Shown here one piece after another: positions 46,237 to 59,600 of a DNA stretch of 64,000 nt. This DNA is from Abelmoschus esculentus (lineage: Eukaryota; Streptophyta; Magnoliopsida; Malvales; Malvaceae). Position 1 is the stretch's first letter. The number at the start of each line of letters is the position of its first letter. The position numbers and the translations under genes are program-made. Where the stretch lies: positions 6,200,001 through 6,264,000 of the forward strand of contig JAUCBN010000042.1 of the NCBI GenBank assembly GCA_035048815.1, written 5' to 3'. The notes beneath the pieces were generated by a model that saw nothing but the letters and a program-made list of their open reading frames with translations, had not been told where the DNA came from and made no database searches.

Positions 46237-46278
46237 TGGTCTTGCTAACATGCACCCAGAAAAATATTATATTATTTT

Positions 46279-49200
46279 ATTTATTTATTTGATAAGAATA
46301 TAAAATTATTGTATTTGATTCAAAGAATATAAAATTTAAAAATAAAATTACCAAATTATCTAACCATTATATTTTTTTTAACATGTTAACTTTCAGTATT
46401 AAATTAACAATATTCACCAAAAAAAAGTCATAGAAATATTTTTACACTAACTAAAATTTTCTAAAATTATATATTTATCATATTATTAATACAATTCTTA
46501 TATTATATATATTTAAAAAATTTACTTTATATTTTCATACTCTCATTACTTTTTATTAAAATATCTTTATAAATTTTCAAATGCTATACATTTAATATGT
46601 TTATTTTTTAATTTTTTTATTACGTATGAAAATATCTAAATAAATTAAAGTAAATAATAAATTAAATCTAAATTTTTAAAATACTAATAAAATTTTTAGA
46701 TCATAAGTTTAACCTATTAAAATATTTTATAAAATGATAAACATCTTATGAATCATAAAAATGAAATTTAAAACCATTAACTCCTAACTAATTAATTTTC
46801 AAGCAATATGCAACCTAACGTATAACTTATAAACATCATAAATATAATATTAATAAAAATAAATTAAATATTAAAAAATATTTTAATATGTATAAATCTA
46901 TTTAAATACTCAATAAATATTAATTAAAAAATATTTAATTAATTTATACCATAAATAATTAATCATCTAATTAAAAATCCAACAAAGGATCAATACGAAT
47001 AAAATTCGTTAACTTAAGGGCACTATGGTTTAAATGAGTGAGAATTGATAAATACTTAAAAAATTGTTCAGAATGACAATTTACCATTTAAATGGGATGT
47101 TTGGTTCGCGAATAAATTATTACTTAGGGAATATTTTTTTTTAAAATTTATTTTAATGTTTGGTTTGACTTCATTCCTACTAACTTGAAAAAGCTGATTA
47201 GCATCAATAGTATTTTTTTTTAATATTCTTAAAATATGATTCTCACCGATCTTTAAGGTATTTATCAATTTTTATTATCTTGGATAAAATTATCCTTGAA
47301 GTAACGAGTTTTCTTAATTTAGATCTTTTGTAACATATTTAAATGATGTACATTTGTTAAATAATTTTACTTCATATTAGTTTAATATTTAAAAAGTTTT
47401 ACTCATATTTAAAAAGTATTTTGATATTTAAACAAAAGAAAATTCATGTTTATAAAAATATTCGATAGAATGTCTAAATATTTTTTTTTTAAAATTTTTT
47501 ATAAAATTTTGGTAAAAAAATAAAATAGACATGTAGCATACTATTAGAAGAATCTTTGAATTTATTGATTTTTTGTTCTATTTTAGTAAAAATCCTAGAA
47601 TAAAATATAGATTTTAGGACTAAATTGAACAAAAGAATACTTCTATTTAAAATCTTTGATTAAATTATAAAAATAAAAATAGTAAAGATCAATTGTGGGT
47701 TAAATAAAAACTTTAAGTTGCAACTAAAAATGTTACTTGTTACGGTAATTTTAAGTTTTTAACTTTAATATTAAGAATTTAACTTGTTAGAAAATTATAT
47801 ACAAATCGAGGATAATTTAGTAATATATATATTTTTATATTTTTTTCAATCAAGCACCATAATCTTACATTCCGATCAAACAAATCAAACAAGATAATAC
47901 AATATTTTTAATAATTTATTAAGTAATATAATATTTCGGTAATCTTATTCTTAATTTTGATCGATTTTGAACATTAAATCTTGATGATTTTTTGGACATG
48001 TTTATTTAGTGTGATAGAATTGTAATGTATCTATCATGTGTCAATATTATTAAAAGAAAAAAATGTCGAGATTTAATGATCAAAATTATCAAAGAATTAA
48101 TTGATTCAGTTTCTTAATTTAAGAGCTTCATTGATTCAATTTCTTGACTCAAGAAATTAATTGAGTCCAAAAAAATTAATTTATTCTACAGATTTTTATT
48201 AAAACTTGATAGTAACAAAAATCCTTTTAACATAAAAAATTATATTAAAGGGTCATTCTCGCCATATCATTCATGGGACCAAATCCAATCAATCAAATAC
48301 ATCTATTTCATTAATTTTTCTATCTCATCATTTTACCAACTGAATTTTCATTAATATTTACTATATATTAAACTCAAAAATAAATTTTAGCAAGTGAAGA
48401 TTCACTAGATAAAAAAGATAAAATAAAAAAAATAATAAAATAAATATATTTGTTTGATTGGTTTTATAAATTACGTAACATAAATGACCTGTAATATTTA
48501 TAAAAATTCACTTGATAAAATAAATGATCCGTGATATAATTTCTCCTTTGACCCATCCTTCCGAACAAAATGATTTTTCTACCATCATGTGCACTTTATA
48601 TGTTCAAATTCACCTCTTTAATACAAGGTTTTACCTTCTCAAAAAGTTTTCAACTCATGTCCTCAAACACAAAAACAGTGCAGTCAATAAACAATTGAAA
48701 TCCACTTTGTAGGATGCACTCACCTTTGAGTTTGACAACGTGCGTTCCAGTATTTGAATGTGCAGCTGAGAGCGACAACATCTGCAGAGATTTGTGGGGT
48801 ACATGTAGAAGATGAGTCTAGATTATGCATGCAACACACAGTAGTAATGAAATTTGTATTTTTTTTGAACTTTTTTTCTAAAATAGAGATTGAAAATTAA
48901 ATTCTTAAGAAAAATACTGAAGGATTTTATTTACAAGTTTTCAAACTATTGGGGGCGTAACTAAAATTTTTGAAAAATTGAGAAACGTATGATAACTTTT
49001 AAAAATTATGGGAGGAGTTTAATTAAAAAATTCAAAAAAAAAATTTAATATGAATTTCTTAAAAAAATTAAGTGAGCCAAATCAAATTAAATGTTTTGAA
49101 GATTTAAGAAATTAAAATGTAATTTTCTAAAATTAAAAATGGGTTATGGCTCCACGCGTCTTGTCTTAGTTCCGCCCCTAGGACAATTAACTTTTTGTTA

Positions 49201-49844
49201 ACAATAATTTAAAACAGACATTACCACCTCCTGTTGCATGAGTATTTGAAAAGATCAAGGTTGCTTTTCTGTGACAATAGCCTTTCACGCTTTCAAAAGA
49301 CCTTTTCGATAAAGCTAGAAATGCAGTTCCTATTGGCTAGAGAGAGATTCAAAGAAACATTAAATCAATTGTTTTAATTTATTGAATTATATTGCATACC
49401 TTGTATTGTCAAATGCCAAGCATTTGGTATGAAAGATATCGTGCAAAGTTGGCTAAGATAATGAATGATAGTGTTATCGTGGTCTAGGTGAAGAGGAGAG
49501 TTGTCAATGATGGAGTTAGAACTTAATGATAAGAGGGGTAAGAGAATATTAAATTTTTGTATTTAAAAATTAAGAGATAAAAATCTTTATTTAATTAATT
49601 TTTAAACTAAAATGAACTAAAAATATAGTTATACCAAAAAATTTGGGAGGACAACAACCCCACCTTATAAACAACTCCTGTCCTTGAGCATTGTGCAGTG
49701 CTATACACGAACGAGCGAAGGGTTGTTGCAGAACGTACGAAGAAGAAAAATCGTTGGTATGCAATTAGGTACTGGTTTGCGGGTTCATAAGGTGAGATGA
49801 CTGTGCTGCTGATTGTGCTGCGTAAGAGGGGCCGGAACAGGTTC
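46279..49844. other. Long AT-rich stretch without recognised genes
   Basis: No coding region or RNA gene is recognised. A pair of TTTGGTTCG / CGATCAAAC-like ends near 47100 and 47875 hints at an old MITE. GGGGGCGTAACTAAAATTT (48950) and a GTTCCGCCCCTAGG segment (49170) look like ends of another small element. Neither is resolved. Confidence 0.4.
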
Positions 49845-49864
49845 GGGGGGGGGGGGGGGGGGGG
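49845..49864. repeat. Homopolymer of 20 G
   Basis: An uninterrupted G run preceded by TTC and followed by ATTTTC, in otherwise AT-rich DNA. Confidence 0.95.
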
Positions 49865-50001
49865 ATTTTCTTCAGCTGGTTCGGTATATCGATGTGTGTA
49901 TGAAGTGACTGTACGTGCTAGGGATGTTGTATTAATACTAGTTGGTGTGGATGTCTGACTTAATAGCATGTTTTAGGATCCGTTTTGAGTTATTTGATGG
50001 T

Positions 50002-50188
50002 CAGAGACGGATCCATGTTGTAAGCGGGAGGGGTTCTTGCCCCTTTCAAATTTTTTTGATATAATTACATTTAAGGTCCTTCTAATTTAGATAGTAATAA
50101 AATAAGATTTTTGTCTCTCCCAATTTTTAGATTTAAGGGCTTAATAGATATTTGCCCCTCCTAATATTCGATCCTGGCTCCGTCCCTG
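50002..50188. mobile_element. Short MITE (187 bp)
   Basis: The left end CAGAGACGGATCCATG and the reverse complement of the right end, CAGGGACGGAGCCAGG, are terminal inverted repeats. The interior has GGGAGGGGTTCTTGCCCC and a TTGCCCCTCC segment. Very similar small elements are common in dicots (recalled). A clear target duplication was not found. Confidence 0.7.
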
Positions 50189-53133
50189 TTCGTGGTGTCT
50201 TGTTTCGTTTTTAGACGTTGTTTTCATCGATACATGATCATATTATATTGTTTTTCTCTTAGAAATAAAGAGATTTTTAATGAGACAAGTACAGTTATTG
50301 AAAATGAGTTTATTTAATAAATAAAAGGGTGATGAGATCCCATGAAATTCATGATTTTTCCTCTTATTCTCCGGTGTTAATCGTTCCATCTCTGTTGATT
50401 ATTGGCCTACATGGACGTCTTAATACACTGTAATGAGAAAACCAATTATTGGATATTGGTGAAAATCATATAGAAAAGGAAGACATAATTTGTCTTGTAA
50501 GCATCCAACATAAATAGCATGTGCCACTTGGGGCACTAGAAGTGACTTCATCCATTGCTGCCATAGTTGAACCATTTGGCAGAAGGAAAGAAAGTGTTCA
50601 CCATCTTGCCTTATATTGCGTTGTTTTAATCTCAAAATATCACATATGTACCCAACAAATTACAAGTTCATTGTATTTTATGCATGAATTTTTCTATTAA
50701 GGATCAACATGCAAGGACAAAATATAGATGTGCTTAATTTTGGTTGCTAATATTATCTCTTCTTATATAATGCTTAATTTTGGTTACTAATATTTTATCT
50801 ATTCTCATAGAAAAATATAATGATAAACTATATTTTTGGTCTCCCTATTTTTGGTCAATTTATGAATAAAAATATAATGGTAAACTATATTTTTGGTATC
50901 CCTATTTTTTTTTTGACTCTCGTTGATTCACTAACGCCATAGTATTTTCTTCTAGATCTAAACGATAAAGAGGTCGAGAAAGACAATGAATATTGATAAT
51001 GTGTCGTTTTGATGTCAAATAAATTTAACCTTAGTCTCAATAAAAAAATTAAAGTAGAATAGTAAGAGTAAAGGACAAATTCTTTACTTTTAATCTTGAT
51101 TCTAGCATGATTTATATAGGATATGATGATTCAAGAAAAATAAAAGAGGTTTGAGAGTTGAGATAAAAATAAAACATGATTTAAAATAAATAAAGAAAGT
51201 AAATTAAGATGTTTAAACTTCAAATTCAATTGATAAAACAGTCTTATGTCAAAACTTTTCACTCAATTCAAATTGACCCTTACATGAGATTTTACCTTCT
51301 GGATCACGCCAGTTATAGTTTAAAGGGTACAACCGACTCGGCTTGTATCATTTTAATTGAGAATCTAACTCGATTTTAATTTCTTAGCAGATTGTCGCTA
51401 AGTATGTTCATAGAAAGTTGAATGTGCCATAGACCGATTATTCCTTCCAACTATTAATCAAAACCGAAGTTAAATTCTAATGTCTACGTTTTGAAATTAA
51501 TTATCTTGATTGTGAAAGGATTGTTGATTACATATCCTTAATTTTCCAACTGAAAATGTAACTTAGAAGAGTATGAGGTGATTTTCAATACTCACAAATG
51601 AAATTCCGTCATTGCTTTAGCATTTGACTGTCAAACCCATAGCGAAATATGATTATGGTAAAATTCTTACTTAACGTTTAAAATTAAATAAATAAAAACT
51701 AAAAAAAAAAGAAATTTATAAAAATCCAAAATCTTGAAATAACTGTAATAACACATTTCAATATACATAACCAAAAACCACATATCCAACCTATTTATGA
51801 AACCCATGATCCTAACCCAATCCTCAGCCCGTTACATCCGTTCCTAAGCTCAATAAAATTTACCCTAACATAAACCAAATAAACCCAAATTAGGACAAAC
51901 AAAACCCTAACAACTTTATTAACCAACCAACCGCCACTCCTGCTCTTGTGCCTAACAGTTTTAGCAAGTGGCCGCCACGCGCAACGGTTTGACTATCGCG
52001 TGGCCATCACGCGCGGTATTATTGTTTTTTTTGATCGGCCATTGCAGCATCGTCCTACCACCCTAGTCCTTTCACCATCCTGCAAAAAGAAAGGAAGTAA
52101 TTTATAGATCCGAAAAATATAATATTATATACGTTTTTATATTATAAATTCTAGGTATAAAAACCACACAAATCGAATGTAAGAGAGAGGATTTTGAATA
52201 GAATAAAAGAAAAATAAAAGCATTTGATCAAGCACTAATCCAGAGCATCATTCAATATTCGAAAAAAACGCAGAAAAAAGATAGATCATAAGCAAATTGG
52301 AGAAAATAAAAAGGTAAAAAAGGATTCGAATCACTCATCGTTTTCAGATCTATGTGCATATGAGCTCCTTTTCGAAAATCCGACCTCGAATTTGAATCCC
52401 CACATCAAAATCTATCGAAAAGGTGAAAACTTTTGAATATCTGGCCACCGACAGCGCCGCCGCCAGTGATCGACGGTGCTTGGTGGAATACCCTTCGCTG
52501 ATGGAGAAGAGTTGAAAGAGTAGTGAGATGGCTGTTATAATTTTTAAAAAGGGGAATAGAAAAAATGAAATTTGATATTAATGTTGCCTAAAATAGACCA
52601 TCCAAAACGGCATCGTTTTAATATTGTTCTATTTGGTCTAAAACTAAGTCTTTTTTATTTCAGATCCGGATAGATGACCCGCACCAGATCTAGGCCCGCA
52701 TTTTTAGTAGAATAACGGGACAAATTGCATCTAAAATCCTCATGCGTTTTTATCCTTACAATCTGGTTATCCAGTTTTGATTTTTCTACATTTGGTCCCT
52801 ATTTTCTTTCATAATTATTACTTTATTTTTTCCTCTGTTTACGTATTATTATAATTAATATTATTATTTTGTTTTCACCATTATTTTTATTTTTTAGTAT
52901 ATATTACTTTTATTATTATTTTACGCTATTATATTATTATTTTGGATTTACAAAATTTTCGTTGTTTGGATTGTAATCGATATTATTAGTAATTACTATT
53001 AAATTCTTTTTATAAGTTTAGTTCTAAATATTCTTAAAAAATAGGTGATTATTTTTAAATTAAATCTAAATTTATATTTTCTATCATATAAAATATTTTG
53101 TACCCGACATGTGTCAATTTTGGGTGTTGTGAG
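50189..53133. other. Intergenic DNA, no gene recognised
   Basis: Short duplicated segments occur (ATGGTAAACTATATTTTTGGT-like near 50820 and 50877). 51960..52500 is less AT-rich (AGCGCCGCCGCCAG near 52454) and could be LTR or leader debris. No supported coding frame. Confidence 0.4.
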
Positions 53134-54573
53134 TGTTGGACCGCCGGCACACCCCATGGCATAGCGGAAAAAATTACGACAGTCTTTCCAGTGATCCATG
53201 TACGTTTAATCCGGAATCAAGAGGAAGAGTTACGATAACTTATATTGGGTTCCTTGAAAAACAACAAATACAACAACTGAATTTGCGGTAATCACGATCA
53301 TTCAACAATTCGAATCTTTAGCCTTCACGAATATCGTCTTGGCCTCTACTCAGTTCACCCGGTTAAGAGAGCAAATCTCAAAAAATTGTTTTTCGTGATT
53401 CTAGGGTTTGGAATTCGGAATTCTCTGATGTTGGTTGCTAGACCAAAAGATCCTTTATATAGGTGTAACCCTAGGTATGAGAGTTTGATTCCGAATTTGT
53501 TTAGGAAATAACTAATATTATTATTTTCTTAAATTTCGAAATCTACATTTAATTCGAATTTGAAAAGAGATATAATTACTTTAATTATATCCTTTATATT
53601 TAAAATTCGGGATTAAATATAATCTACTTATATATATATATTTTTGCTCATTTTCAACCATTGGGTATGACCCTGTAGACTCATTGTAACGTTAGTTATA
53701 ATATTAGAACAATTCTAATATTACAAATAATGAGTGACATCTAGCAATATATCATTGTCATCTAAGTTACAAGAGATCATGATTCGATGTATCATGTCCG
53801 TGACCAACTCTTTTAATATATTATATCCTTTTTTCCTTTTATATCTTTAATAGGCACAAGTCTTGGAATAGTCACACTTGTATAGCCTATTTTAATGTTT
53901 CTTGATATCTAGAGTGAGCTACTTTTAATGAATAATTTGTGATATCTCATATCAACGTATTCAAGCATGGCCATGCATTTGTAGTCACACTCAATCAAGT
54001 GGTCTTTGATATATTTTTTCTATTATGTAGGAAGGACAAATCTTATCTTGATCATTCACATCTCACTACATACATTGTAATATGTCCATGTCAGTTTTTA
54101 TAGTGTAACTAATTACGAGACACATTTAGCTGCATCAAAACATAAATCAACATATATTGAGATAGTAATAATCTCAAGTCTAAGGATCATACATATAGTT
54201 TTCACTTTGAGCAATATCGTGACCGTCACATAATAATTCAAGATATATGCTCATAGTGGGTCAATCCAATATATTATTCTCTACTAATATATTCATGTAT
54301 TAATTCTGACATCTTTATGCCAATGACAACTCATTGTCATCAATTAATCACATGTTAGTCTTAAGCGTATTATTATTGTCCATACCCATAATAATACTTG
54401 ACTAAGGATCTTTTAATAATAATACATATATTATTATATGGATCTTATTGTTTCTCAGTTTATGTGACATATATATCTGAAAACAATAATGGCAATGCCT
54501 TCATTCAATAAAATTGGTAAATAAAAGTATCCATACAATCATCATATGATTGGTCTTTGGGTATATTCTAACA
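53134..54573 (-). repeat. 3' LTR of the copia element (1440 bp)
   Basis: The minus strand begins TGTTAGAATATACCC at 54573 and ends GCCGGCGGTCCAACA at 53134. It includes a TATATAAAGG (about 53455, minus strand). The start directly follows the PPT. Confidence 0.9.
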
Positions 54574-54585
54574 ATCTCCCACTAG
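54574..54585 (-). other. Polypurine tract of the copia element
   Basis: The minus strand reads CTAGTGGGAGAT just before the LTR TGTTAGA, the usual copia arrangement. Confidence 0.88.
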
Positions 54586-54639
54586 CACTAAGACCAATCA
54601 CTCACATATCTAATACCGAGTGACTTAGTGTGACGATCA

Positions 54640-56250
54640 TACTTTTGTTGCGTCAGAGGCTTCGTCAAGGGATCATCAATGTTATCATCCGTGTGTACTT
54701 TACATGTCTCCACATCTCCTCGATATATGATCTCTCAAATGAGATGGAAGCGTCTAAGAATATGTTTGAATCGTTGATGGGATCTAGGTTCCTTTGCTTG
54801 TGCAATGGCTCCATTGTTGTCACAACGAAGTTCTATAACATCTGATATGCTTGAAACAACCCCTGGTTCGGGTATGAACTTTTTGATCCAAACAACTTCC
54901 TTTGCTGCTTCTCTGGCTGCAATATACTCAACCTCTGTCGTAGAATCAACTACTGTATCTTGCTTAGAACTTTTCCAGCTTACAGCACCTCCGTTAAGGC
55001 AAAACACAAATCCAGATTATGATCTTGAGTCATCCTTACCTGTTTAGAAACTAGCATCAATATAACCTTTTATATTAAGCTCTTCTTTGCCTCTATAGAC
55101 AAGAAATATATCCTTAGTTCGTCTCAAGTAATTAAGGATGTTTTTGACTATTATCAGTGACTTTCACCAGGTTTACCTGATATCGACTTGTCATGCTTAA
55201 GGCATACGATACATCTGGTCGAGTACATATCATGGCATACATGATAGAACCAATAGCCGAAGCATATGAAATCTTACTCATTCGTTCTCTTTCTTGTGGA
55301 GTTGAAGGACACATTTCCTTTGAAAGAGATATACCATGTCTCATAGGTAAGAATCCTTTCTTGGATTCTTCCATACTGAATCTCTTTAGAACTTTGTCTA
55401 TATATGTACTTTGACTCAGACCTAGAAGTCATCTAGATCTATCTTTATAGATCTTAACCCCTAAGATATATGCTGCCTCACCCAAATCTTTCATAGAGAA
55501 ACAACTACTTAACCAAGTCTTAACTGACTGTAAGGTAGGTATGTCGTTTCTTATAAGAAGTATGTCATCTACATATAAGATTAGGAAAGAAACAATGCTC
55601 CCACTAGTCTTCCTGTAAACACAAGGCTCATCTTCTTTCTTGAAAAAACCAAACTCTTTGATCGCATCATTGAAACGAAGATTCTAGCTTCGAGAAGCTT
55701 TCTTCATTCCATAAATGGACCTTTCTAGCTTACAAACCTTTTCAGCATTTCCTGGAGCGACAAAACTTTCTAGTTGTGTCATATACACATCCTCTTCAAG
55801 TTTTCCATTAAGGAAAGCGGTTTTGACGTCCATTTGCCAAATTTCATAATCATGGAATGTATCTATAGCAAGCAAGATCCGAATAGATTTAAAAATAGCT
55901 ACAAGGGAGAAAGTTTTGTCATAGTCAATACCATGAACTTGTCGAAAACCTTTAGCGACTAGTCGCCCCTTTTATGTTTGTACGTTTCCATCCATATCGG
56001 TTTTCTTTTTGAAAACCCATTTACACTCTATAGGTTTTACCTCTTCAGGTGATTCAACCAAAGTCCATACTTGGTTGACTGACATGGATTCCATCTCAGA
56101 TTTTATGGCCTCAAGCCATTTCTCAGAGTCTGGGCTTGATACTGTCTTTTGATAAGTTCTTGGCTCATCTTGATCCATAATGAGAACATCTCCATGCGTA
56201 GTAATGAGAAATCCATATCTCTCAGGTGCATGGTGTTCTCTTGTCGACCT
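54640..56250 (-). pseudogene. Copia reverse transcriptase–RNase H, broken
   Basis: RT begins after a WVFKKKTD segment (near 56000) and shows WQMDVKTAFLNGKLEEDVYM (55840..55780), the catalytic LYVDDILL (near 55565..55585) and YAMICTRPDVSYALS (near 55210). RNase H includes VSWKSSKQDTVVDSTTEVEY (54980..54920) and a terminal HTDDNIDDPLTKPL segment near 54660. Breaks occur near 55970, 55684, 55440 and 55130..55010. Confidence 0.87.
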
Positions 56251-57460
56251 GCGTAGTGGTTGTGTTTCTAAATCTGTTGACTGTTCCTCAACAATTTGTG
56301 GAATATGTTCAATCTCAGGTTCAGTGAATTGTTGTTCTTGAACTTCTCCAAGTTCAATGTCTCTACCCTTTCCTTTCTTATTGAGAAATTCTCTTTCGAG
56401 AAAAACTCTTGTTCGAGCAACAAATACTTTGTTCTCTTTAGGGTTAAAGAAATAATATCCCTTAGTTTCTTTGGGATATCCAACAAAATTACACTTATGA
56501 GATATGGGTTCGAGCTTTGTAGACATCTGATGTTTGACATATTCTTCGTAACCCCAAATCTTCATAAAAGACATACTGGGACATTTTCCAGTCCATATCT
56601 CATATGGTGTCTTTTGAACAGATTTAGACGGAACACGATTTAAAGTGAAAGCAGTTGTTTCTAGTTCCTGTCCCCAGAAAGAAGTCGAAACATCACTATG
56701 ACTCATCATTGATCGAACCATGTTAACAAAGTTCGATTTCTCCTCTCAGAAACTCCATTCCACTGTGGTGTACCTGGTGGAGTAAGTTGTGAGACAGTCC
56801 CACATTCTTTAAGGAGTTCATCAAATTCTATGCTTAAGTATTCTCCACCTCGATTTGATCGAAGTGCTTTAATACTCTTGCCTAGTTGATTTTGTACTTC
56901 ATTCTTGAATTCTTTAAACTTTTTGATAGCCTAAGATTTATGGCGCATAAGGTAAATGTAACCATATCGACTGAAGTCATCAGTGAAAGTGATGAAGTAC
57001 TGAAATCCACCTATAGCTTGTGCGTTCATTGGTCCATATACATCACTATGTATTAATCCCAATAAATCACTTGCTCGCTCACTTTTACCATTAAAAGGAG
57101 CCTTAGTCATTTTTTCTAATAAGCAAGATTCACATACATTCATTTGTTCGAAAACAATTGAATATAAGAATCCATCTTTATGGAGTCTTGATATGCGTTT
57201 TTCACTTATATGTCCTAAACGACATTTCCAGATATAAGTTTGATTTGAGTTATTTATTTTTGATCTTTTGGTATTTATGTTATAAATGACATTTTCTAGA
57301 GTTAAAATATATAAGCCACTAACCAATTGTGCTAAACCATAAAAAACATTATCGAGATAAAAAGAACAACAATTTTTCTTAATAATAATCTCAAATCCAA
57401 TCTTATCCAAACAAGAAATAGAAATAATGTTTTTAGTCAAACTAGGCACAAAATAACAAT
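56251..57460 (-). pseudogene. Copia GAG-pre-integrase and integrase, catalytic Asp replaced
   Basis: The pre-integrase zinc region is WKCRLGHISEKRI with CESCLLEKM (57250..57110). The integrase core has IHSDVYGPM and FITFTDDFSRYGYIY. The second catalytic motif reads RSNRGGEY (near 56850), so the Asp of the usual RSDRGGEY is Asn here. A TAG near 56931 and a frameshift near 56725 interrupt it. C-terminal part: FVGYPKETKGYYFFNP (near 56460). The protein would be inactive on three counts. Confidence 0.87.
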
Positions 57461-58081
57461 CTTCTAAATGTAATCAAGTCCACTAGGTAAAGATAAAACG
57501 TATGTTCCTATAGCTAATGCAACAACTCTTGCTCCATTTCCCACTCGTAGGTCTACGTCTCCCTTAGCTAGATTCCTTCTCTTTTGCAGTCCTTGTACAT
57601 AAGTACAGATGTGAGAACCACAACCGGTATCTAATACCTAAGAAGAAGATGTTGACAGATTCACATTGATAATATAAATACCTGAAGTAGATGCACCATC
57701 CTCTTTTGCCTTCTTGACCTCTTCAAGGTAAATGGGGTAATTTCTTTTCCAGTGTCCGGTCTTATTTTAGTGGAAACATTTTCCTTCCTTTCCAGCTCCC
57801 CCTTTGGGTTTCAGTGCATCATGTCCTTTGGGTATAGGCTTACCATTACCCCTGTACTTTGCCACTGCCTTTCCCTTTCCTTTGTCCTTGTGGACCACCA
57901 GAATGGGCTTAGGTCCACCATTAGACATATTTTTCTCAGTAGTTCGAAATATGCCAAGTAACTGTGACAAAGTTTTGTTAATTTCATTCATTTTGAAATT
58001 AAGTATAAATTGATTAAAGCTATTCGACAACGATTGCAGAATAACATCAGTAGCAAATTCATCCTTGAGAGGAAAACCTAG
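57461..58081 (-). pseudogene. Copia protease and gag C-terminal fragment
   Basis: Protease has VLDTGCGSHICTYVQ (near 57640..57600) and LRVGNGARVVAL (57560..57530), typical of Ty1/copia. The upstream gag part (58030..57767) is Lys/Gly-rich and carries a damaged zinc knuckle: CFH-stop-NKTGHWKRNYP, with a stop in place of the second Cys and Tyr in place of the last. Gag is cut at 58081 by D. Confidence 0.8.
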
Positions 58082-59452
58082 TGATGAGTGCCTAAAAGGC
58101 AGTTATTTACTACCTTTCTCATGGTACTTTATGCATCTATTACACACCAACTTGAACTGAATTATGAACTCTTTTCTCAAATATTGGATATTCCGTTATC
58201 ATCACTTACAAAGTCAATATTTATAGAGAATGCAGATATTATTACAATTTCTGTACATGCAGGAATATCTAGAGCAGAAGCGGCAGAAAAGTAGTGTTGA
58301 GGCCGAGGCAGAAGACCTGCCGCGGCAGAATCCAGTGTGGTAGCACCAACAATGGAGGCGCATTGAAAGATAAAAATATAGAGAATATTATGGAAGATAC
58401 AACGCATCAATTGGACCAAACTAGCGTGCTAAAAGCCCAATTCAAAGACCAAGCCGGAAAACCTTTCTAGAAGGCGGCAAACTTGGAAATATTAGAATCC
58501 TTGAAGAAGACTTGTTCCCTACTCCAAGTTGAAATCTATTTAGGAAAGATTTGCCCTAGGTTAAGACTATAAATATCCTAGCAGACCACATTGCCTAGGA
58601 GAGCCGATTTGTAGAGAAAACCCTTCCTCCCTAAGAATTGTACTTACACGATAACATGTTCTAAATTTCTTAGGGATAGGTGAAGTTTGTCGATATTAGT
58701 GAGAGGAGATTGATTCTTGTATTTTTGTTCTTATGCAATAAAATCAGAGTTTGCTTATCCTATTGCCATTCTTTGTTCTTGTATCCAATCCCGAGAGGGA
58801 AGTTTGCAAGTAATCTATTTATCTAGCATCAAGAGGTGTAGATTCACGAAAGGGATAAGTACGGTATCGGTGACACTAACTCGGCCTATACCCTTGTGGA
58901 GGCACTAAGGGGTAGGTTAAGAGTTTTAGTAGCTAAAAGAAGTGTTGGATTGGTTGGTGGTTATCTTTGGTTTACACCGAGAGGTATCGTCAAGGACTGA
59001 GCATCAACAACACTTTGACTCAAAGATGAGCGGAGTCACCTACGCACACTTTGCTGAACTTTGATACTTCTACCCACGAGCAAGCGATTGCCGCGACAGA
59101 AGAGCACCAGCATTGCCGAGGCAATATCTGCAGTACTATCAAAGCAGTGTTGTGCGATTGCATTGGACAAGAAGAAGATCAATTGAATCCACTAATTGAC
59201 GCAACTAGATTCTACCCACTTTCTCTATAATCGTTCTCAACTCTTTATTTTATGTTTTGTTATTTAATTATATAGTTAGATAAAATAAACCATCTTATTT
59301 GTGTTTTTATTTTATTCTCAGGAGCAAGGGAACGAAGGAAGACATATTAAGTATACCAATCCCTGTGGAGACGATACACGATATACTTATCATTTTATTA
59401 CTTGACGACGTGTACACTTGCACTCAAAATAGCGCTTATACCACGCCTATCA
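58082..59452 (+). repeat. 5' LTR of element D (1371 bp)
   Basis: It begins TGATGAGTGCCTAAAAGGC and ends CCACGCCTATCA. It matches 62798..64000 with a few substitutions per 100 bp, most visible in the first 150 bp. It contains CTGCCGCGGCAG (58317..58328) and TATA-like GACTATAAATATCC (about 58565). Confidence 0.93.
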
Positions 59453-59458
59453 AGTTTT

Positions 59459-59478
59459 TGGCGCCGTTGCCGGAGATT
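59459..59478 (+). other. Primer binding site, tRNA-Asp type (element D)
   Basis: TGGCGCCGTTGCCGGAGATT, six bases after the LTR, matches the Athila-type tRNA-Asp site with one difference in the core. A second copy of this segment lies at 61855..61875. Confidence 0.88.
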
Positions 59479-59600
59479 GACAACTAAATTTTGTCTTTTT
59501 TAATTTTCTTGTTTTTGTTTTTTTATTTTTATTAACATATTTTCTTTTTCTAAAGAAAATAAAAAAAAATTATAGGTGTATTTCAAGTTGAAGGCTCAAG

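Larger units (their letters stand above)
41543..46259 (-). mobile_element. L1-type LINE, near full length, inactive (4717 bp)
   Basis: The minus strand gives ORF1, then endonuclease, reverse transcriptase and zf-RVT in ORF2, then a short A-rich end at 41543. A perfect 19-bp target duplication, the signature of target-primed reverse transcription, brackets it. The insertion site is AT-rich, as expected for L1 endonuclease. Numerous nonsense codons make it non-functional. Confidence 0.94.
53134..58081 (-). mobile_element. Ty1/copia element, 3' part, cut by element D
   Basis: Read on the minus strand, the visible order from right to left is gag fragment, protease, GAG-pre-integrase, integrase, reverse transcriptase, RNase H, PPT and 3' LTR (53134..54573). 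This is the Ty1 order (integrase before RT). Element D enters at 58082, within gag; the remainder and the 5' LTR lie outside the window. Stops and frameshifts occur in every domain. Confidence 0.93.

Noticed and set aside
47095..47890. Possible MITE with TTTGGTTCG-like ends
   Set aside because: The inverted match is short and imperfect and no target duplication is visible.
49607..49969. 120-residue minus-strand frame with a poly-Pro stretch
   Set aside because: The proline run is only the translation of the 20-G homopolymer; nothing else looks protein-like.
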